Positions 1 to 9,485 of a DNA stretch of 45,049 bases are shown in pieces. Numbering within the stretch: position 1 is the first letter of the stretch; each line of letters starts with the position of its first letter. Origin of the DNA: an uncultured Woeseiaceae bacterium (GTDB lineage: Bacteria > Pseudomonadota > Gammaproteobacteria > Steroidobacterales > Woeseiaceae); the NCBI GenBank assembly GCA_905480215.1, contig CAJQPL010000027.1, positions 1 through 45,049 on the forward strand. The letters are read 5' to 3'. Position numbers and translations under genes: made by a program. Under the pieces are notes generated by a model. The model was not told the origin of the DNA. It searched no databases and worked only from the letters and a program-made list of their open reading frames with translations.

Positions 1-4
1 GGCG

Positions 5-2230
5 TCAGTTCAGGTCAAAGCGGTCGAGAGACATCACCTTGCTCCACGCGGCGACAAAGTCAGTTACAAACTGCTCTTCGCCATCACTGGATGCATACGC
101 TTCTGCAACTGCGCGCAGCTCGGAATTTGAGCCGAAAAGAAGGTCCACGGATGTAGCCGTCCACTTCAACTCGTTGCTTGCGCGGTCCCTGCCCTCATAG
201 GTGCCTTCCGTCTCAGCAGACTTTGACCATTTTGTGCCCATGTCAAGCAGGTTCACAAAGAAATCATTGTTCAAAGTCCCCGGTTCATCCGTAAGCACAC
301 CGTGTGAGGATTGCCCGGTATTGGCATTCAGCGCACGCATACCGCCGATCAGCGCAGTCATTTCAGGGATGGTAAGGGTTAGCAGGTCCGCTTTTTCTAC
401 CATCATCTTTGCGGGTGAGGTGTAACTCGCGTCGCTGTAATAATTACGAAAAGCGTCCGCAGTCGGTTGCAGCGCGGCAAACGAATTCACATCGGTCATT
501 TCCTGCATGGCATCGGTGCGCCCCGGCGTAAAGGGGGCTGTAATTTTATGCCCCGCTTTTTTTGCAGCCTGTTCAATCGCTGCAGCACCACCCAGAACGA
601 TCACGTCAGCCAGTGAGACTTTCTTACCGCCAGACAGTGATCTGTTGAAGTCCTGCTGAACCTTGCTAAGAGTATTCAACGCACTGGCCAGTTCTTGCGG
701 ATCGTTAGCTTCCCAGTCCCTCTGCGGAGCAAGACGAATGCGTGCGCCATTAGCACCACCACGCATGTCGGAACCACGGTAGGTAGAAGCGGATGCCCAA
801 GCGGTTCTCACCAATACGGATACGCTCAAGCCGGATTTCAGAATCTTCGCCTTGAGCTTGTCCACATCCCTGGCGCTGATCAACTCGTGATCGACGGCCG
901 GGACCGGGTCCTGCCAGGAAAAGACTTCCTCTGGAATGTCACTTCCCAAGTAGCGGGAGCGTGGCCCGAAATCGCGATGTGTCAACTTGAACCATGCCTT
1001 GGCAAACGCCTGATCAAATTCTCTCGGATTTTTCAGGAAGCGCTCGGTGATCACGCGAAAGCCGGGGTCTTCCTTGAGTGCCAGGTCGGTTGTGAACATG
1101 ATCGGCGCATGCCGTTTCTTAGGATCATGAGCATCTGGCACCAGGAATGCTGCGGATTCGTCCGTAGGAATCCATTGCGTTGCACCGGCCGGGCTCTTCG
1201 TTTGTTTCCAGTCGAATCTGATTAGATTGTCGAGATAGAGGATAGACCATGCGGTAGGCGTCGAGGTCCATGCGCCTTCCAGGCCACTGGTCATGGCCTC
1301 AGCACCTTTACCGCTACCACACTTGTTCATCCAGCCGAGGCCTTGCTCTTCGATGGCAGCCGCGGCAGGTTCCGGACCCACGCAATCAGCAGGCTTGGCA
1401 CCATGAGCCTTACCCAGAGTGTGCCCACCGGCGACAAGCGCAACGATCTCTTCATCGTTCATTGCCATACGGCCAAACGATTCACGCATATCTGCTGCAG
1501 CGGAGAGCGGATCATGATTCCCATTGGGGCCTTCAGGATTCACGTAAATCAATCCCATTTGCACAGCCGCGAGGGGTTTTTCCAGATTACCGTCTTCATC
1601 GTAGCGTTTGTTGTTGGCAAGCATTTCAATCTCGGGGCCCCAGTAAACCAGGTCGGCTTCCCAGTCATCTGCACGTCCGCCAGCAAATCCCAGAGTTTCA
1701 AAACCCATAGACTCCAGCGAAACATTACCGGCCAGGATCATCAGGTCGGCCCAGGAGACACTTCGTCCGTATTTTTGCTTGACCGGCCAGAGCAACCGGC
1801 GTGCCTTATCCAGGTTAGCGTTATCCGGCCAGCTGTTGAGCGGCTCGAAACGTTGCTGGCCACCATCGGCGCCGCCGCGCCCATCGTGCACACGGTAGGT
1901 TCCCGCGCTATGCCAAGCGCCCCTGATCATCAGGCCGCCGTAATGCCCCCAATCCGCGGGCCACCAATCCTGTGATGTAGTCAGTGTCTTTGCAATGTCT
2001 TCTTTCAGAGCATCGAGGTCAACGTTATTGAAGGCCTCGGCATAGTCGAAATCTTCACCGTAGGGATTAGACCTGTTGTCGTGCGAGCGAAGTTGCTCCA
2101 GGTTAAGTGTACCCGGCCACCAAAACTGGTTCGATTTGGCCATTACCTCGGCATTTGCCACATTAAAGATCAGCAGTGACGACATGGTCGCTGCGAGCAG
2201 TGCGGCTGCAAGTTTGGTTTTGCTGAACAT
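5..2230 (-). CDS. katG: Catalase-peroxidase KatG, exported form
   Basis: Bifunctional haem enzyme that removes hydrogen peroxide by catalase and peroxidase activity. The distal-pocket triad is visible as Arg103, Trp106 and His107 in RGAWHSAG. Tyr229 (IYVNPEG) and Met255 (GRMAMN) would complete the Met-Tyr-Trp crosslink special to KatG, and His270 in [10 protein letters not shown] is the proximal haem ligand. Length (741 aa) and the tandem N- and C-terminal peroxidase halves match the family. The first ~27 residues form a signal peptide ending near VANA, so the enzyme should act in the periplasm, as in the exported KatG subgroup. The ATG at 2230 is preferred because GAGGAGG lies 8 nt upstream; an in-frame TTG at 2248 would put that SD inside the gene. 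It appears monocistronic, with about 200 nt of upstream space for its promoter. Confidence 0.97.
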   Translation of the reverse strand: MFSKTKLAAALLAATMSSLLIFNVANAEVMAKSNQFWWPGTLNLEQLRSHDNRSNPYGEDFDYAEAFNNVDLDALKEDIAKTLTTSQDWWPADWGHYGGLMIRGAWHSAGTYRVHDGRGGADGGQQRFEPLNSWPDNANLDKARRLLWPVKQKYGRSVSWADLMILAGNVSLESMGFETLGFAGGRADDWEADLVYWGPEIEMLANNKRYDEDGNLEKPLAAVQMGLIYVNPEGPNGNHDPLSAAADMRESFGRMAMNDEEIVALVAGGHTLGKAHGAKPADCVGPEPAAAAIEEQGLGWMNKCGSGKGAEAMTSGLEGAWTSTPTAWSILYLDNLIRFDWKQTKSPAGATQWIPTDESAAFLVPDAHDPKKRHAPIMFTTDLALKEDPGFRVITERFLKNPREFDQAFAKAWFKLTHRDFGPRSRYLGSDIPEEVFSWQDPVPAVDHELISARDVDKLKAKILKSGLSVSVLVRTAWASASTYRGSDMRGGANGARIRLAPQRDWEANDPQELASALNTLSKVQQDFNRSLSGGKKVSLADVIVLGGAAAIEQAAKKAGHKITAPFTPGRTDAMQEMTDVNSFAALQPTADAFRNYYSDASYTSPAKMMVEKADLLTLTIPEMTALIGGMRALNANTGQSSHGVLTDEPGTLNNDFFVNLLDMGTKWSKSAETEGTYEGRDRASNELKWTATSVDLLFGSNSELRAVAEAYASSDGEEQFVTDFVAAWSKVMSLDRFDLN

Positions 2231-2431
2231 TTGGGTAGACCTCCTCAATTAATTCATAAAACTTCAGTTCCCTAGCTTATACCCCGTTTGATCATTGGGA
2301 AACTGGATTAAATCGAAGATTGCGATCGGAAAAACCGAATGCAGGGCGCTCACCCTCTAAAAAGCTTTATCGCTCCGCCGTACTTCATCCATTTTGCGAG
2401 CACTATGATGCTTGGGTCACTCATTCATTGG

Positions 2432-2890
2432 TCACTCGTTGGCGAGCGCCGCTGCAACCGCAGCAACAAGACTAGTGAGTCCAGCCTGGATTCCGTACGC
2501 AATAGCAGACTCATCACTAGCGCCGCCAAGACTGCTGCGCAAAGCAAGTAACGCGCCCACTCGGTCGGAGCTGGCGCAATGCACCAGCACCGGGCCGTCG
2601 GCATCCTTTATCAGCTGATCCAGCTTCGCGGCACTCTCAAAGCTTATCTCTTGTGCGCTTGTGATGGGAAATGGGACGTAATCCATACCGAGTGTTTCGA
2701 CAACCTCCCGTTCGTTCATGCCACGATTTTCGCTGACGCCGCGCAGGTCGATAACCCTCACATAAGCACTCGCGGCGAACACCTCGAAAGCCGCTTCATT
2801 GGGTTGCCCTGCCGCCGTAATGCCGTCGACTGGTTGCACTGTCCTGGCCACCAAAATGGCGCCAAGATCCGCTAATAGTTTGTCGTCCAT
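2432..2890 (-). CDS. Protein tyrosine phosphatase-like protein (DSP/DUF442-like)
   Basis: Small cysteine phosphatase-fold protein of about 152 aa. The P-loop-like motif HCASSDRVGAL near residue 110 has Cys and Arg four residues apart (C-x4-R), as in the DUF442/beta-lactamase-hydrolase-like group, instead of the C-x5-R of classical tyrosine phosphatases. An upstream RVIDLRG strand is also typical of that fold. ATG at 2890 is chosen because GAGGATAGGG precedes it. Reading in frame further upstream to 2935 (TTG) and beyond gives a hydrophobic stretch ending in IQAED that looks like the end of a signal peptide but has no ATG before an in-frame stop, so the cellular location is uncertain. It follows the larger secreted-protein gene on the same strand with 73 nt between them. 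The substrate is unknown. Confidence 0.75.
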   Translation of the reverse strand: MDDKLLADLGAILVARTVQPVDGITAAGQPNEAAFEVFAASAYVRVIDLRGVSENRGMNEREVVETLGMDYVPFPITSAQEISFESAAKLDQLIKDADGPVLVHCASSDRVGALLALRSSLGGASDESAIAYGIQAGLTSLVAAVAAALANE

Positions 2891-2963
2891 ATCCCTATCC
2901 TCGGCTTGAATTGGATTGGCCAATAAACCTGCCAATACAAAACCGGTCCGTCAGCATTCGATA

Positions 2964-4715
2964 TTAATCATTCAATGTGCCAGAAGCGCTTATCTCAATT
3001 CCACGCTCGGTGAAATATACCTCACCGGCGAATCGATCATAGATGCTAGCAGACAGGCGCATCACTTCACGAATGGCATCACGAATCACCGGCGGCATTT
3101 CCTCGACCGGCGCATCATCAGATACTTCGTTTACTGCAGCGCTCTCGGACGACCGAGCCATCGCATCGCCAATCATTTCGTAGTAACGCTCTGCATCCAG
3201 GTTAGTCGCCATGAAGGGCAGCGGATCAAGACTCTCGGCAACCAGCATGTCGGCGGACTTTGATTCCGCTCCGTTTCCCGTCGCTATCGCCAGAGCGTTC
3301 GAAGACATTGCTGCATAAGCTGCTTCAGCAATGCTCGCGAGGGCTTCCAATTCAAGTTTGACCGGCTTGCCATCCGACTGAAGATTCAGAGCTGCTATTT
3401 GAGGGTCCAACATAGAGGCCATCATTAACAAGGCATCTGCATTTTCGATGGCAATTAAGACGCTCGCATCGATTGATTCTGGTGGCTGGCTTTTAGAAAA
3501 GTCCAAGCCTTCCATGTCAACAATATTAGCGACGAAACCGCGGAAGCTGTAGACCATAGGCGGGATCGGCTGATTCAGCATCTCCTGCCCCCGCGCGACA
3601 CCGGCCTGTAACTCTGCGAACTTTTCGCATTCATACGGATCAGCCTGCATCGCATCCAGGCGCGCTTTGAAGAAGCTGCGAACTTCCATCAGGTCGATGC
3701 CCATGCCAAACGAGATCAGGCCGCCAGGATCTGCACCAAGACCCGGTACATCTGCCGGAATTGCGGTAAGCCCTGCCGCGATGTCTTCTCGCAACTCAAC
3801 GATGAACGAGCTGTCAATTGTCTCTGTTGAGAGTTCGGTATAACCGAATACTATGCGCGGTGCGATGCCGACCATTTCCATTATCTCGCTTTTGCAGACG
3901 GCCGACATCTGCGGCCTATCTTCGCCGAGTGTGTCGAAGATATCAGCATCAAGACCCTCAATGTCACCGGTCAATATTTCTGCGATTCGACGACTATCAA
4001 CAAATCCTGTGAGGGTTGCTGCGAAACCATACTCTTTGCCAACGGCGGCAAGTGCCTTGCTCTTGCGAAGACTCTTGGCCGGCTTATCAATGCCTAGCGC
4101 GAGGGCCACCTGCGACTCATCGAAGCTCGAAGGCACCACGGTTATTACGGCTTGTTCATCCAGTGTTGCGATGATCAGATTCACGCCGTCCATGTCCACA
4201 AACTTGTACGCATTGCCATCCGCTTCGGCTTCGCTAAGATGGGTATCGGCCTGTTCCTCTATGCGCGCAATTGCAGCATCAAACAAATCGGGGTCTGACA
4301 ATTCCAAACGCATGACAGGCGTAATACCGTTTCCATACAGAACAAACGCCGAATCTCGTTCGATGCCAGCCGCACGCAATCCTTCCAGGCTCATCAAGCC
4401 AATAATCTCGTCGGCTACACCCTGAAATTGCTTGAAATCTTCACCATTGCGGTCTTCTTCCGGCAGCTCAGCAAACTCCGACTCCAATGAGTAACGCAGA
4501 ATCTGCTGATAAACCTGCAGCATTTTATCAATGGTAGGCTCGAGTTTATCCGCAAGCGCGGTTGGCAGCGGCTTTGTCGAGGCAATAACATACGGCGTGT
4601 CAGCCGGCACATACTGCAGCACGCGTGATGAATTTTTTGCTGCGCCTTGTGCCGTGCTGATTGCCAAAATTGAGGTGCAAACGAATAAAAGTGCACGATT
4701 AGTGATCTTGTTCAT
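2964..4715 (-). CDS. Secreted protein of unknown function (possibly DUF3352-like)
   Basis: A 583-aa protein beginning with a clear signal peptide (MNKITNRALLFVCTSILAIS, cleavage near AQG-A), so it is periplasmic or exported. Mature residues start with LQYVPADTPYV, an opening I associate with DUF3352-type proteins of unknown role; I hold that assignment loosely. The rest is acidic, rich in alanine and glutamate, with no catalytic motif I recognise and no obvious membrane segment after the signal. The ATG at 4715 is preferred over in-frame codons up to 4823 because AGGGA stands about 9 nt upstream and the signal peptide starts there. The phosphatase-like gene follows on the same strand, so the two may be co-transcribed. 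Confidence 0.8.
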   Translation of the reverse strand: MNKITNRALLFVCTSILAISTAQGAAKNSSRVLQYVPADTPYVIASTKPLPTALADKLEPTIDKMLQVYQQILRYSLESEFAELPEEDRNGEDFKQFQGVADEIIGLMSLEGLRAAGIERDSAFVLYGNGITPVMRLELSDPDLFDAAIARIEEQADTHLSEAEADGNAYKFVDMDGVNLIIATLDEQAVITVVPSSFDESQVALALGIDKPAKSLRKSKALAAVGKEYGFAATLTGFVDSRRIAEILTGDIEGLDADIFDTLGEDRPQMSAVCKSEIMEMVGIAPRIVFGYTELSTETIDSSFIVELREDIAAGLTAIPADVPGLGADPGGLISFGMGIDLMEVRSFFKARLDAMQADPYECEKFAELQAGVARGQEMLNQPIPPMVYSFRGFVANIVDMEGLDFSKSQPPESIDASVLIAIENADALLMMASMLDPQIAALNLQSDGKPVKLELEALASIAEAAYAAMSSNALAIATGNGAESKSADMLVAESLDPLPFMATNLDAERYYEMIGDAMARSSESAAVNEVSDDAPVEEMPPVIRDAIREVMRLSASIYDRFAGEVYFTERGIEISASGTLND

Positions 4716-4916
4716 AACTACTTTCCCTGATGTCCTAGCGCAAATTTCTACGCATGCTCCGACCAATTGCAGTGTTGTCGGTCGCATACGAACGACCCCG
4801 CAACGTGTGGTTGCAGGAATCATTTCAGTGGCGAAGACGAGTAAGGTAGCGAACAGTGACAGTCGTTATTTTCAGCGGAAATTTAGCGTTGACGTTCAAA
4901 TTGGCCGCGTGCTGTC

Positions 4917-4945
4917 TTGGCACTACCATAGCATAGCCCTACACT
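4917..4945 (+). promoter_or_regulatory. Sigma70-type promoter giving a probable leaderless mRNA
   Basis: TTGGCA at 4917-4922 and TACACT at 4940-4945 are separated by exactly 17 nt. The expected transcription start, seven bases past the -10, is 4952, which is the A of the ATG of the acetyltransferase gene. No Shine-Dalgarno sequence is present. The -10 occupies the space just before the alternative GTG start at 4946, arguing against that codon. Confidence 0.6.
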
Positions 4946-4951
4946 GTGTCC

Positions 4952-5431
4952 ATGATAATTTCTCGTATTGAAAAAAACGACTTCGAAACCGTGTTGCTGT
5001 TAAATGCCGCTGCGGTGCCGCATGTGAATCTGATCGACGAGCGTGAACTGCAGTGGTTTGTTGATCATTCGGTTTGCGCACTCGCAACAAAAATAGACGA
5101 GCAGCTAGCGGGATTTATGATTGGACTGCGGCCCGGCACGCAGTATCAAAGCGCGAACTACCGCTGGTTTTGTGATCACTATGAGGATTTTGCATACGTT
5201 GACCGAATAGTCGTCGCGGACTGGGCGCAACGACGTGGCATAGCCGAGGCTTTGTACCAGGAGTTCGCAGAATCTCAATCGGATGCACCGGTAATGACTT
5301 GTGAGGTGAACTTGCGTCCGGCAAATGAAGGCTCGATGAAATTTCACCAGCGGATGGGTTTTAAGCAAGTCGCGTCTCAAGAAGTTGATGACGGCAACAA
5401 GGAAGTTGCACTTTTAGAGAAGACACTTTGA
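4952..5431 (+). CDS. GNAT family N-acetyltransferase
   Basis: A 159-aa single-domain GNAT protein resembling the COG3818 group of predicted acetyltransferases. The acetyl-CoA-binding segment is seen as VDRIVVADWAQRRGIAEALY (strand beta4 followed by the R/Q-x-x-G-x-G/A loop), and the C-terminal NEGSMKFHQRMGFKQV is the usual N-x-x-x-x-x-F-x-x-x-G-F ending. The acceptor substrate cannot be told. ATG 4952 is preferred to GTG 4946 because a 17-nt-spaced promoter points to transcription starting on that ATG. Its stop codon overlaps the TTG start of the following reductase gene (TTGA at 5428-5431), so the pair is probably translationally coupled. Confidence 0.85.
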   Translation: MIISRIEKNDFETVLLLNAAAVPHVNLIDERELQWFVDHSVCALATKIDEQLAGFMIGLRPGTQYQSANYRWFCDHYEDFAYVDRIVVADWAQRRGIAEALYQEFAESQSDAPVMTCEVNLRPANEGSMKFHQRMGFKQVASQEVDDGNKEVALLEKTL

Positions 5432-6663
5432 ACAGTCAAAACGAACGCGAATTCGACATCATCGTTCAAGGCGCTACTGGCTTTACAGGCGCACTCGTCG
5501 CTGAGTATTTGCTCCGTCAATACGGCCTGGGTCAAACATTGCGCTGGGCTATCGCTGGACGAAGCGAGGCGAAACTAAAGGAGACTCGCGCAAGATTGGG
5601 TGCAGCCGCACAGAATCTTGAGATCATTGTCGCTGATAGTTTTGATAAGCAAGCTCTGCATGCCCTCGCTAGCCGCAGCAAAGTCGTAATAACGACGGTC
5701 GGACCTTACGCTTTGTACGGATCGGATCTGGTTGCCGCCTGCGTAGACGCGGGAACGCATTACTGCGACTTGGCGGGCGAAGTTCAATGGATTCGCAAGA
5801 TGATCGACCAGCATCACGAAGCTGCAAAGATATCCGGTGCGCGCATAGTTCATTGTTGCGGTTATGACTCTGTGCCGATGGATATTGGCGTTTGGTTCCT
5901 GCAAAAAGCGGCCAAAGAGAAGACTGGGCAGTACTGCGATTCGATAAGTATGATGGTCAGAGCAACCAAAGGTACCGCCAGTGGCGGAACGTTGGCGAGC
6001 ATGATGAACCTTATCAAGGAGAGCCAGGATGATCCCTCTGTCGCAAGGATATTGGTTCACCCTTACAGTTTAAATCCAGACGGTGAACGTGAGGGTCCCG
6101 ATCGTAGAGACCAGCACAATGTGCGCTTTCGCGAAGATGCCAAGACCTGGACCGCGCCATTTGTAATGGCCGGTGTCAACACCAAGGTCGTGCGTCGCAG
6201 TCATGCGCTTGCTGGATATCCCTACGGCAAGACCTTCCGCTACGACGAGTCCGTTGCAACCGGAAAAGGCTTCAAGGGCTGGCTTCGTGGCACGATAATC
6301 ACCGTCAGTATCGGAGCCATCGTCTTCTTCGGAAAGTTCCAGACAAGCAGGAGCCTGATGCAACGCTTTGTCCTCACTAAACCGGGCGACGGTCCGGACA
6401 GAAAGATGCAAAAAGAGGGCTTCTTTAATCTTATGCAGCTTGGTGTGTTACCCGACGGCAGCATTGTTCGCGGCAAAATCTCGGGTGATCAGGATCCGGG
6501 TTATGGATCAACCAGCAAGATGCTAAGCGAGTGCGCTGTCTGCCTGGCCAAAGATGAGCTGTCAGCTGGTGGCGGCGTATGGACTCCTGCCGCTGTCATG
6601 GCAGAACCGCTTATCGATCGACTGCGGCAGAACGCCGGCCTGGAATTCGAGTTGTACGACTAG
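5428..6663 (+). CDS. Saccharopine dehydrogenase-like NAD(P)-dependent oxidoreductase (trans-acting enoyl reductase type)
   Basis: A 411-aa protein with an N-terminal Rossmann fold whose dinucleotide loop GATGFTGALVAEYLL lies at about residues 15-29. The overall pattern (YGSDLVAACVDAGTHYCDLAGE, then HCCGYDSVPMD) is that of the family including mycobacterial trans-acting enoyl reductases and eukaryotic SCCPDH proteins. A hydrophobic segment around residues 285-305 may associate with membrane. It probably reduces a lipid-linked double bond or an unknown carbonyl, but the substrate is not shown by sequence. The start is TTG, overlapping the acetyltransferase stop, with AGAGAAG just upstream; coupling to the acetyltransferase is likely. 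Its TAG stop shares the palindrome CTAG with the stop of the convergent DUF1684 gene. Confidence 0.85.
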   Translation: MNSQNEREFDIIVQGATGFTGALVAEYLLRQYGLGQTLRWAIAGRSEAKLKETRARLGAAAQNLEIIVADSFDKQALHALASRSKVVITTVGPYALYGSDLVAACVDAGTHYCDLAGEVQWIRKMIDQHHEAAKISGARIVHCCGYDSVPMDIGVWFLQKAAKEKTGQYCDSISMMVRATKGTASGGTLASMMNLIKESQDDPSVARILVHPYSLNPDGEREGPDRRDQHNVRFREDAKTWTAPFVMAGVNTKVVRRSHALAGYPYGKTFRYDESVATGKGFKGWLRGTIITVSIGAIVFFGKFQTSRSLMQRFVLTKPGDGPDRKMQKEGFFNLMQLGVLPDGSIVRGKISGDQDPGYGSTSKMLSECAVCLAKDELSAGGGVWTPAAVMAEPLIDRLRQNAGLEFELYD

Positions 6664-7586
6664 TGCTCGGCTGAAAAGTGTAGCGCCGGATCGTATAGCT
6701 CGCCCGCCTCAACCCTGACCGATAGCGTGTTCCTGGACGAAGCGATTGGACAGGTTGAGAAATCGTTAAACGCGCAAGGCGGGCTGTAGGCCTTATTAAA
6801 ATCAAGAATGGTGCGCCCGTCCTTGCCAGGAGATTTCGAATATAGAAAGCGTCCGGCTCCGTAGGTCTCGTCACGATTGGTTTGGTCGCCAAAAACGAAG
6901 AACAATCGATCGCCAACCGTAAATGCTTCCAACTGCAATTCCTTACCGCCCAGCTCGAAGGCAACGACACCGGGGGACTCTGGACGATACTCCAGCCCCT
7001 CAATAACGGTATCGCTACGAGCGATAATGGGCTCGGGGTAGCGGCGCAATACCGCTTCAACCCGGAACTCGGGGTCAATATCGAAATAAGTAAGCGGCCC
7101 AAACGTTTTTACAAACGGCAGCTCGAAATCACGCAGGCGAATCGCGTAACGTCCCTCCCGCTCAACGACCACCCATGCGAGCGTATCGTGAGTAACGACA
7201 ACAGGATGCTCACTGGTATCCGCTGCCATGCGCAGCGTAGTCACTTTTTCTTGCCCATGTCGAACATCGACCGAGGGAGCGATGGACATGGATACACCGT
7301 CATCGTCGACCGTAAAGACGCCAATCTGCCCAGCACCCTGGCCCGGAAAAACGACATCATTGGATGCATCCGATCCGAAGCTGTACTGCCCGGCTTTGAG
7401 CCAAAACAGGCCGGTTTGATTCAAATAGCCAAACGGTTCAAGCAACAAGCCGAGCCGGTATTCTCGCCACTGCATCACCTCGTCGGCATGCTGCGCGCTA
7501 TCGAATGTCGCGCCACTTTGGCCGCATGCCCCAAGAATCACCATGCAGAGGGCTGTTGGAAGCCATATAAGCAGTCGTTTTGCCAT
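6660..7586 (-). CDS. DUF1684 domain lipoprotein
   Basis: A 308-aa predicted lipoprotein: a hydrophobic leader followed by the lipobox LGAC at about residues 18-21, so it should be anchored in the outer or inner membrane. The C-terminal half carries the DUF1684 signature: TYGAGRFLYSKSPGKDG, then LDFNKAYSPPCAF and TCP, close to the C-terminus. DUF1684 proteins have no established biochemical role that I know of. The gene is convergent with the reductase gene, the two ending in a shared 4-bp CTAG. It is divergent from typA, with 72 nt between the start codons. Confidence 0.85.
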   Translation of the reverse strand: MAKRLLIWLPTALCMVILGACGQSGATFDSAQHADEVMQWREYRLGLLLEPFGYLNQTGLFWLKAGQYSFGSDASNDVVFPGQGAGQIGVFTVDDDGVSMSIAPSVDVRHGQEKVTTLRMAADTSEHPVVVTHDTLAWVVVEREGRYAIRLRDFELPFVKTFGPLTYFDIDPEFRVEAVLRRYPEPIIARSDTVIEGLEYRPESPGVVAFELGGKELQLEAFTVGDRLFFVFGDQTNRDETYGAGRFLYSKSPGKDGRTILDFNKAYSPPCAFNDFSTCPIASSRNTLSVRVEAGELYDPALHFSAEH

Positions 7587-7625
7587 AGATAACAGTGTGC
7601 CATATCAATTATTCAATTGGGTCAC

Positions 7626-7631
7626 TATAAT
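7626..7631 (+). promoter_or_regulatory. Perfect -10 element upstream of typA
   Basis: TATAAT stands 27 nt before the typA ATG, giving an expected start at 7638 and a leader of about 21 nt. I do not see a convincing -35 at 16-18 nt spacing (best candidates are A/T-rich non-consensus hexamers). The element lies downstream of an in-frame TTG at 7617, which rules that codon out as the start. Confidence 0.5.
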
Positions 7632-7658
7632 CCGCGCCTTCTCAACGAGCCCACCCCA

Positions 7659-9485
7659 ATGTCACATCTAGAAAAACTAAGAAATATCGCAATCATCGCG
7701 CATGTCGATCATGGCAAGACAACGCTGGTCGATCAGCTGTTGCAGCAGTCAGGAACGCTGGGTCCACGGGCGGCTGTACCTGACCGGGTGATGGATTCAA
7801 ACGATCTCGAGCGCGAGCGCGGCATTACCATCCTGTCCAAAAATACTTCCGTCAAATGGCAAGACTATCGAATCAATATTGTCGATACGCCAGGTCACGC
7901 CGATTTCGGCGGTGAGGTCGAGCGTGTACTGTCAATGGTCGACAGCGTTTTGTTATTGGTCGACGCGGTTGAGGGCCCGATGCCGCAGACGCGTTTCGTC
8001 ACGGAAAAAGCATTTGCCCAAGGCTTGGTCCCTGTGGTCGTCATTAACAAAATCGATCGCGACGGTGCCCGACCAGACTGGGTCATCAACCAAACCTTCG
8101 ATTTGTTTGATCGTCTCGGAGCGACCGACGAACAACTCGACTTTCCGATTATTTATGCGTCCGCGCTCGAAGGCTATTCCGGTTACGATGCCGACGTTCG
8201 TGAGGGCAACATGGACCCGTTGTTTGAAACAATCGTCAAACACGTTCCCCACCCTGACGTTGATGAAAATGGTCCGCTGCAGTTGCAGGTATCGAGTCTC
8301 GCCTACGACACCTATGTCGGTGTCCTCGGTATAGGTCGCATCAGTCGCGGAGTCATAAAGACGAATGCGCCGGTAAGTGTTGTTGCGCCGGACAACGTAT
8401 CGCGACGCGGGCGGATTCTTGAATTGTTTGGCTTTGATGGATTGAAACGGCAACGCGTCGAATCCGCGAGTGCCGGCGACATCGTCGTGTTTAGTGGTAT
8501 TGAGAAACTGCATATTTCCGACACTTTGTGCGATCGCGACCACGAAGAAGCGTTGCCAGCGCTGACAGTCGATGAACCGACGGTCAACATGACGTTTCAG
8601 GTAAACAAGTCGCCATTCGCCGGACAAGACGGCAAATATCTCACCAGCCGCCAAATTCGTGAGCGCCTCGAACAGGAGCTATTGCACAACGTAGCTCTGC
8701 GCGTCGACAGCACGAGTGATCCGGACAAATTCAGAGTATCCGGGCGCGGCGAACTGCACCTATCGGTACTCGTAGAGACAATGCGTCGTGAAGGTTTTGA
8801 ACTCGCCGTATCACGCCCAGAGGTCATCATGCACGACGTTGACGGCGTTCAGCACGAACCCTGGGAACAACTGACTGTCGATTTCGACGAAGCCTATCAG
8901 GGCGCCGTCATGACGCGGCTGGCAGATCGCAAGGGCGAGCTGCAAAATATGCTGCCAGACGGAAAAGGTCGAATGCGTCTGGATTACAAAATTCCGACAC
9001 GTGGCTTGATCGGATTCAGAACGGAGTACTTGACGGCAACATCCGGCACCGGACTTATCTACCATGTACTTGATGAATATGCTCCGCGTGTTGCTGGCAC
9101 CATCGCACAACGGACTAACGGAACATTGGTTTCGAACGTTAAAGGTAAGGCCCTCGCCTATGCGCTATTCAATCTGCAAGAGCGCGGCAAGTTATTTCTC
9201 GGTCACGGCGCTCCAGTTTATGAAGGCATGATCGTTGGTATCCACAAGCGCCAAAACGATTTAGTCGTTAACCCGACCAAAGCGAAACAATTGAATAATA
9301 TTCGCGCCGCCGGCACCGACGAAAACCTCATTCTAACCCCGCCGCTACGATACTCACTTGAGCAGGCGCTGGAGTTTCTTGACGATGACGAGTTGCTGGA
9401 GGTCACACCTGCCAACCTTAGACTGCGCAAGAAGTTTCTGACAGAAGTTGATCGCAAGCGAGAGTCCCGTCAAAAAGCCTCGTGA
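7659..9485 (+). CDS. typA: Ribosome-associated translational GTPase TypA/BipA
   Basis: A 608-aa translation-factor GTPase of the EF-G/LepA superfamily that binds the ribosome and assists 50S assembly, especially under stress or cold. G motifs are visible: AHVDHGKTT (G1, about residues 13-21), RGITI (G2), [14 protein letters not shown] (G3) and NKIDRDGA (G4). The C-terminal region with [16 protein letters not shown] and [13 protein letters not shown] is characteristic of TypA. Length equals the usual ~605-615 aa when started at the ATG 7659. No Shine-Dalgarno is evident, and the short leader follows a TATAAT element. The last four bases (GTGA) overlap the GTG start of srkA. Confidence 0.97.
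   Translation: MSHLEKLRNIAIIAHVDHGKTTLVDQLLQQSGTLGPRAAVPDRVMDSNDLERERGITILSKNTSVKWQDYRINIVDTPGHADFGGEVERVLSMVDSVLLLVDAVEGPMPQTRFVTEKAFAQGLVPVVVINKIDRDGARPDWVINQTFDLFDRLGATDEQLDFPIIYASALEGYSGYDADVREGNMDPLFETIVKHVPHPDVDENGPLQLQVSSLAYDTYVGVLGIGRISRGVIKTNAPVSVVAPDNVSRRGRILELFGFDGLKRQRVESASAGDIVVFSGIEKLHISDTLCDRDHEEALPALTVDEPTVNMTFQVNKSPFAGQDGKYLTSRQIRERLEQELLHNVALRVDSTSDPDKFRVSGRGELHLSVLVETMRREGFELAVSRPEVIMHDVDGVQHEPWEQLTVDFDEAYQGAVMTRLADRKGELQNMLPDGKGRMRLDYKIPTRGLIGFRTEYLTATSGTGLIYHVLDEYAPRVAGTIAQRTNGTLVSNVKGKALAYALFNLQERGKLFLGHGAPVYEGMIVGIHKRQNDLVVNPTKAKQLNNIRAAGTDENLILTPPLRYSLEQALEFLDDDELLEVTPANLRLRKKFLTEVDRKRESRQKAS

Noticed and set aside
695..1975. Long plus-strand frames (176, 146 and 210 aa) within katG
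   Set aside because: They are antisense to unmistakable KatG active-site sequence and have atypical, Cys/His/Arg-rich composition.
6882..7592. 236-aa plus-strand frame opposite the DUF1684 gene
   Set aside because: It has no domain or SD and exactly covers a well-supported family gene on the other strand.
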